DNA from: Phytopseudomonas dryadis | GTDB lineage: Bacteria > Pseudomonadota > Gammaproteobacteria > Pseudomonadales > Pseudomonadaceae | Assembly (NCBI RefSeq): GCF_004327355.1 | Contig: NZ_QJUM01000014.1 | Span: 80,468 to 144,467 of the forward strand | Direction: 5' to 3' | Length of the DNA: 64,000 bases | Part shown: positions 59,951 to 64,000 of the stretch, piece by piece | How positions within the stretch are numbered: position 1 is the stretch's first letter | How the letters are laid out: the number at the start of each line of letters is the position of its first letter | Notes under the pieces: generated by a model | What the model saw: only the letters and a program-made list of their open reading frames with translations | Databases searched by the model: none | Told to the model about the DNA's origin: nothing | Program-made: the position numbers and the translations under genes

Positions 59951-60481
59951 TCAAGTGAGAAGCCGTGCGGCGACCGCCGCCAGATCATCGAATACCAGGG
60001 TGCCGGCTGGCAATGGCTTGGCCAGGGTACGCGCGCCCTTGCCGGTCTTCACCAGCACCGGCTGACAGTCGACGGCGCGGGCCGTTTCCAGGTCACTGCC
60101 ACTGTCGCCGACGAACCACACGCCCTGCAGCGCTACGCCATAGTGTTCGGCGATCCGGCGCAGCATACCGGGTTTCGGTTTGCGGCAATCGCAGCCGTCG
60201 TCCGGGCCGTGCGGGCAATGCACGATCAGCCCCAGTGCCCCGCCCTGCTCCGCCACCAGCTCGCGCAGGCGCGCGTGCATCGACTCCAGCACCGCCAGCG
60301 GGTAGTAGCCACGGGCGATACCCGACTGGTTGGTGGCCACGGTCACCGTCCAGCCGGCCTTGCTCAGGCGGGCGATGGCCTCGATGGCGCCCGGTAGCGG
60401 GTGCCATTCGTCGAGGCTCTTGATGTAGGCGTCGGAGTCCTCGTTGATGACCCCGTCGCGATCGAGAATGATCAATTTCAT
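59951..60481 (-). CDS. gmhB: D-glycero-beta-D-manno-heptose-1,7-bisphosphate 7-phosphatase
   Basis: 176 residues from ATG 60481 (MKLIILDRDGVINEDS). HAD motif I DRDGVIN, then TNQSGIARG and the zinc-binding loop CPHGPDDGCDCRKPKPGML typical of GmhB. Acts in ADP-heptose synthesis for the LPS inner core. It sits between lptA and glyS, the usual Pseudomonas order. Confidence 0.95.
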   Translation of the reverse strand: MKLIILDRDGVINEDSDAYIKSLDEWHPLPGAIEAIARLSKAGWTVTVATNQSGIARGYYPLAVLESMHARLRELVAEQGGALGLIVHCPHGPDDGCDCRKPKPGMLRRIAEHYGVALQGVWFVGDSGSDLETARAVDCQPVLVKTGKGARTLAKPLPAGTLVFDDLAAVAARLLT

Positions 60482-60482
60482 A

Positions 60483-60551
60483 GCGGCAAGCCTCAAGCTA
60501 CAAGCTTCAAGCAGACATCTTGCAGCTTGAGGCTTGTAGCTTGTCGCTGCT
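60483..60551. repeat. Imperfect palindrome of AAGCTTCAAGC-type repeats between glyS and gmhB
   Basis: The left arm (CAAGCCTCAAGCTACAAGC) and right arm (GCTTGAGGCTTGTAGCTTG) form an imperfect long stem in the 75-base gap. Related repeats are frequent in Pseudomonas. It may terminate or stabilise the glyS transcript. Confidence 0.65.
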
Positions 60552-60556
60552 GGGCG

Positions 60557-62611
60557 TCAGCCCAGCACAGAGATATCGGCGACGCCGAGGAACAGCCCGC
60601 GCAGGCGGGCCAGCAGGGCGTAGCGGTTGGCGCGTACCTTGGCATCCTCGGCGTTGACCAGCACCGCTTCGAAGAAGCTGTCCACCGGCTTGCGCAGCGA
60701 TGCCAGGTGGGCCAGCGCTTCGCTGTACTGGCGCGACTGGGCCAGTGGCTGCACCGCCTGGTCGGCCTGCTGGATCGCCGCGTTGAGGGCGAACTCGGCC
60801 GGGGTGTCGAAGTAGTGCGCCTCGATGCTCGCGGCCACCTGGCCGTCGGCCTTGCCCAGCAGGTTGGAGACGCGCTTGTTGGCGGCGGCCAGGGCTTCGG
60901 CCTCGGGCAGCTTGCGGAAGGCCTGCACGGCCTGCACGCGCTGGTCGAAATCCAGCGGCGACAGCGGATTCACCGCACGCACGGCCTGGTACACGGAGAC
61001 GTCGATCCCTTCGTCTTCGTAGCGCGCGCGCAGGCGGTCGAAGATGAAGTCGAGTACCTGTGGTGCCAGGCCGGAGGCCTTGATCTTGCCGCCGTACTGG
61101 CGGATGGCGAAGTCGACGGTGGCGCCGAGATCCAGATCCAGGCCCTTCTCGATGAGGATGCGCAGCACGCCCAGTGCCGCGCGGCGCAGGGCATAAGGGT
61201 CCTTGCTGCCGGTGGGCAGCATGCCGATGCCGAAGATGCCGACCAGGGTGTCGAGCTTGTCGGCCAGGGCCACGGCCGCGCCGGTCAGGGTGGCGGGCAG
61301 CTCGGCACCGGCGCCGCGGGGCATGTACTGCTCGTTCAGCGCCAGGGCGACGTCTTCCGGCTCACCGTCGTGCAGGGCGTAGTAGTAACCGGCGATGCCC
61401 TGCATCTCCGGGAACTCGCCGACCATCTCGCTGGCCAGGTCGCACTTGCTCAGCAGGCCGGCGCGGGCGCCGCGCTTGGCGTCGCCGCCGATGCGCCCGG
61501 CGATGAAGCCGGCCAGGGCCGAGACGCGCTGGGCCTTGTCGTAGACGGTGCCGAGCTGGGCCTGGAAGACCACGTTGGCCAGGCGCTGGTTGAAGGTTTC
61601 CAGCTTCTGCTTCTTGTCCTGCTTGAAGAAGAACTCGGCATCGGTGAGGCGTGGGCGCACCACCTTCTCGTTGCCGGAAACGATCTGCGCCGGATCCTTG
61701 CTTTCCACGTTGGCCACGGTGATGAAGCGCGGCAGCAGCTTGCCGCCTGCGTCCAGCAGGCAGAAGTACTTCTGGTTGTCCTGCATGGTGGTGATCAGGG
61801 CTTCCTGCGGTACTTCCAGGAACCGCTCTTCGAAAGAGCAGACCAGCGGTACCGGCCACTCGACCAGCGCACTGACTTCCTCGAGCAGTGCTGGTGGCAC
61901 GATGGCCGTGCCCTGCTGCTCGGCAGCCAACTGGTCGACGCGCTTGGCGATCAACTGACGACGCTCGCTGGCATCGGCGATCACATAGGCGGCACGCAGT
62001 TCCTGGGCGTACATGGCCGGGGCCGAGATACGCACCTCGTGGTTGGCATGGAAGCGATGCCCGCGGGACACGCGACCAGCCTTCTGGGCGAGGATTTCGC
62101 AATCGATCACCTGGTCACCGAACAGCATCACCAGCCACTGGCTCGGGCGGACGAATTCGGTCTTGCGCGCACCCCAGCGCATGCGCTTGGGAATCGGCAG
62201 TTCGTTCAGCGAGTTTTCCACGATGCCCGGCAGCAGCCCGGCGGCGCCCTGCCCCGGGATGTGCTGGCTGAACTTCAGCTTCGGCCCGCTCTGATCGATG
62301 GCGTCCAGCTCGACGCCACACTTCTTGGCGAAGCCCAGGGCGGCCTGGGTCGGATTGCCGTCGGCGTCGAAGGCGGCCTGCAGCGGCGGGCCGTCGAGAT
62401 TGACGGTGCGATCCGGCTGCTGGGTGGCAAGCTGCTCGACCAGCACCGCGAGGCGGCGCGGCGCGGCATACATGCGCGCGCTGTTGTAGCTCAGGCCAGC
62501 GGCCTTGAGGCCCTTTTCAACGCCGGCAAGAAAGGCATCGCCGAGGTTCTTCAGGGCTTTGGGTGGCAGCTCTTCGGTGCCCAGTTCAACGAGAAAATCG
62601 AGCGCACTCAT
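60557..62611 (-). CDS. glyS: Glycyl-tRNA synthetase beta subunit
   Basis: 684 residues. Starts [20 protein letters not shown]; beta subunit of the alpha2-beta2 GlyRS, with B3/B4-like and HD-like parts that bind and proofread tRNA-Gly. Its ATG overlaps the glyQ stop (ATGA), so the subunits are coupled. Confidence 0.97.
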   Translation of the reverse strand: MSALDFLVELGTEELPPKALKNLGDAFLAGVEKGLKAAGLSYNSARMYAAPRRLAVLVEQLATQQPDRTVNLDGPPLQAAFDADGNPTQAALGFAKKCGVELDAIDQSGPKLKFSQHIPGQGAAGLLPGIVENSLNELPIPKRMRWGARKTEFVRPSQWLVMLFGDQVIDCEILAQKAGRVSRGHRFHANHEVRISAPAMYAQELRAAYVIADASERRQLIAKRVDQLAAEQQGTAIVPPALLEEVSALVEWPVPLVCSFEERFLEVPQEALITTMQDNQKYFCLLDAGGKLLPRFITVANVESKDPAQIVSGNEKVVRPRLTDAEFFFKQDKKQKLETFNQRLANVVFQAQLGTVYDKAQRVSALAGFIAGRIGGDAKRGARAGLLSKCDLASEMVGEFPEMQGIAGYYYALHDGEPEDVALALNEQYMPRGAGAELPATLTGAAVALADKLDTLVGIFGIGMLPTGSKDPYALRRAALGVLRILIEKGLDLDLGATVDFAIRQYGGKIKASGLAPQVLDFIFDRLRARYEDEGIDVSVYQAVRAVNPLSPLDFDQRVQAVQAFRKLPEAEALAAANKRVSNLLGKADGQVAASIEAHYFDTPAEFALNAAIQQADQAVQPLAQSRQYSEALAHLASLRKPVDSFFEAVLVNAEDAKVRANRYALLARLRGLFLGVADISVLG

Positions 62612-63555
62612 TCTGCTGCCTCCAGCTTGGCCAGTACTTCATCACGCAGGTCGGCGGTGGCGAGCGGGAAGCCCAGGCGGCGTCGGGCCTGCAGATAACT
62701 CTGCGCCACGGCGCGGGCCAGGGTGCGCACGCGCAGGATGTACTGCTGGCGCGCGGTCACCGAAATGGCGCGACGGGCGTCGAGCAGGTTGAAGGTATGG
62801 GAGGCCTTGAGCACCATCTCGTAGGTGGGCAACGGCAGCTCCAGTTCAATGAGGCGATTGGCCTCGCTCTCGTAGAAATCGAACAGCTCGAACAGCTTGT
62901 CGACGTTGGCGTGTTCGAAGTTGTAGGTCGACTGTTCCACTTCGTTCTGGTGGAACACGTCGCCGTAGGTCACCTTGCCGAACTGGCCGTCCGCCCACAC
63001 CAGGTCGTACACCGAATCGACGCCCTGGATGTACATGGCCAGGCGCTCGAGGCCATAGGTGATTTCACCGGTGACCGGGTAGCACTCGATGCCACCGACC
63101 TGCTGGAAGTAGGTGAACTGGGTGACTTCCATGCCGTTGAGCCAGATTTCCCAGCCCAGACCCCAGGCGCCGAGGGTCGGCGATTCCCAGTTGTCTTCGA
63201 CGAAACGGATGTCGTGCACCAGCGGGTCGATGCCGATGGCCTTCAGCGAGCCCAGGTACAGCTCCTGGAAGTTCTCCGGGTTCGGCTTGAGCACCACCTG
63301 GAACTGGTAGTAGTGCTGCAGGCGATTGGGGTTCTCGCCATAGCGGCCATCGGTGGGCCGGCGCGAGGGCTGCACATAGGCAGCGTTCCAGGTTTCCGGG
63401 CCGATGGCGCGCAGAAAGGTGGCGGTGTGGAACGTACCGGCGCCCACTTCCATGTCGTAGGGCTGCAATACCACGCAGCCTTGCTCGGCCCAGTATTGTT
63501 GTAGGGCGAGGATCAAGTCCTGGAAGGTGCGCACGGCAGGCGTTGTCTGGCTCAC
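62608..63555 (-). CDS. glyQ: Glycyl-tRNA synthetase alpha subunit
   Basis: 315 residues from GTG 63555 ([20 protein letters not shown] after the start). Class II motifs [19 protein letters not shown] and [20 protein letters not shown]. The catalytic alpha subunit of GlyRS. The longer open frame upstream has no ribosome site; the chosen start gives the standard length. Confidence 0.96.
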   Translation of the reverse strand: MSQTTPAVRTFQDLILALQQYWAEQGCVVLQPYDMEVGAGTFHTATFLRAIGPETWNAAYVQPSRRPTDGRYGENPNRLQHYYQFQVVLKPNPENFQELYLGSLKAIGIDPLVHDIRFVEDNWESPTLGAWGLGWEIWLNGMEVTQFTYFQQVGGIECYPVTGEITYGLERLAMYIQGVDSVYDLVWADGQFGKVTYGDVFHQNEVEQSTYNFEHANVDKLFELFDFYESEANRLIELELPLPTYEMVLKASHTFNLLDARRAISVTARQQYILRVRTLARAVAQSYLQARRRLGFPLATADLRDEVLAKLEAAE

Positions 63556-63594
63556 GAAAAATTCACCTGTTGGGGCTGCGACAGAAAGCCGGGG

Positions 63595-63600
63595 AGTATA
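63595..63600 (-). promoter_or_regulatory. Possible -10 element of glyQ
   Basis: Minus-strand TATACT 40 bases upstream of the glyQ GTG; no convincing -35. Confidence 0.35.
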
Positions 63601-63693
63601 CCCGAAGCGAGGCGCAGGCCGCATGCCACGCCGTCTTGAGCGGTCATTTTCGGGTTGTCTGGCATGGCCCTGGGACTCATGCCATGCCTGATC

Positions 63694-63778
63694 GTAGGGT
63701 GGATCGCGCTTCATCGATCCACCGGCGGTGACCCGACGTAACGCTGCTCTGGTGGATGAAAGAGCGCCATCCACCCTT
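63694..63778. repeat. Two GGTGGAT/ATCCACC stem-loops upstream of glyQ
   Basis: GGTGGAT at 63698-63704 pairs with ATCCACC at 63717-63723, and the same pair recurs at 63751-63757 and 63769-63775. The GTAGGGTGGAT motif resembles common Pseudomonas intergenic repeats. Confidence 0.6.
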
Positions 63779-63789
63779 GTATCTCGACT

Positions 63790-64000
63790 ACAGCCTTTTA
63801 ACGAGGCTATGGTTCCCGACTGATCATCGGGGGAGGAGCTGCAAGCCGTGTCCACCCTTAAGCCTTGAGCTTGCAACGTAGATTGCGCTGCGCCCTCCAC
63901 ACTCATCCGCTAAGTCCGAACGGTATCCAGAGCTTCGAGCTCGCATCAGCAAGGTTGGACGGATGCAGTGACGATCAGCAACCCAAAGGAGGAGATGATG
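63790..64000 (+). other. Structured leader with strong ribosome site at window end
   Basis: About 200 bases with small inverted repeats (for example GAGCTTCGAGCTC near 63932) end in AAAGGAGGAG followed by ATG at 63995 and 63998. A gene therefore probably begins here and runs out of the window. The long structured non-coding lead is reminiscent of IS110/IS1111 elements; this is only an impression. No open frame can be read. Confidence 0.35.

Overview
The window is a chromosomal origin region from a Pseudomonas-type gammaproteobacterium. The gene order atp–parB–parA–rsmG–mnmG … mnmE–yidC–yidD–rnpA–rpmH–oriC–dnaA–dnaN–recF–gyrB … lptA–gmhB–glyS–glyQ, high GC, perfect parS sites inside recF and protein lengths matching Pseudomonas orthologues all point there. 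Species was not determined; it could be a member of the mendocina/oleovorans side of the genus.

Layout. 1-8 kb (minus strand): ATP synthase genes atpA (partial), atpH, atpF, atpE, atpB, atpI; then chromosome segregation (parB, parA) and rsmG–mnmG. 8-12.7 kb: an AT-rich stretch with DnaA boxes upstream of mnmG, then an Rhs effector gene followed by a lipoprotein gene that may be its immunity gene. 12.9-40.3 kb: a 27.4-kb genomic island inserted in the 3' end of mnmE. It is bounded by near-identical 20-bp direct repeats (19/20) that include the mnmE stop codon, the same target used by SGI1-type islands. The island carries a P4-type integrase next to mnmE, a second integrase of another family, an STY4528-like replication gene, a lone HigA-like regulator, and a ~22-kb run of eight genes led by a small ribbon-helix-helix gene.

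The eight-gene run (minus strand, 38.5 to 16.5 kb) encodes, in transcription order: SNF2-type helicase, very large adenine methyltransferase, AAA ATPase, DUF4276/TOPRIM-like protein, RecQ helicase fused to a phosphoribosyltransferase, DprA-like protein, 2120-residue DUF1998 helicase, and an SF1 helicase with a RelE-like N-terminus. Several junctions are ATGA overlaps. The first two genes resemble DISARM class 1 drmD–drmMI, and the giant helicase resembles Druantia DruE or a DrmA–DrmB fusion. The set as a whole does not match a canonical DISARM, Druantia or BREX locus that I know, and it is the best candidate for an undescribed anti-phage or anti-plasmid system. A 207-bp gap inside the run holds a perfect 21-bp-arm hairpin and an array of short repeats just before the giant helicase.

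40.3-51.1 kb: mnmE–yidC–yidD–rnpA–rpmH on the minus strand, oriC with DnaA boxes and an AT-rich segment, and dnaA–dnaN–recF–gyrB on the plus strand. 51-59 kb: accessory genes absent from the usual gyrB–lptA junction: a broken RelB/DinJ-type antitoxin gene, an AlbA_2/Schlafen-type ATP-binding protein, and a six-gene lipid operon resembling Escherichia coli ynbABCD (CDP-alcohol phosphotransferase, hydrolase–methyltransferase, PAP2–dual-specificity phosphatase, membrane protein, acyltransferase, CdsA-like). One gene of that operon carries an in-frame 142-bp palindromic repeat. 59-64 kb: lptA, gmhB, glyS, glyQ, then repeats and a structured leader with a strong ribosome binding site at the very end.
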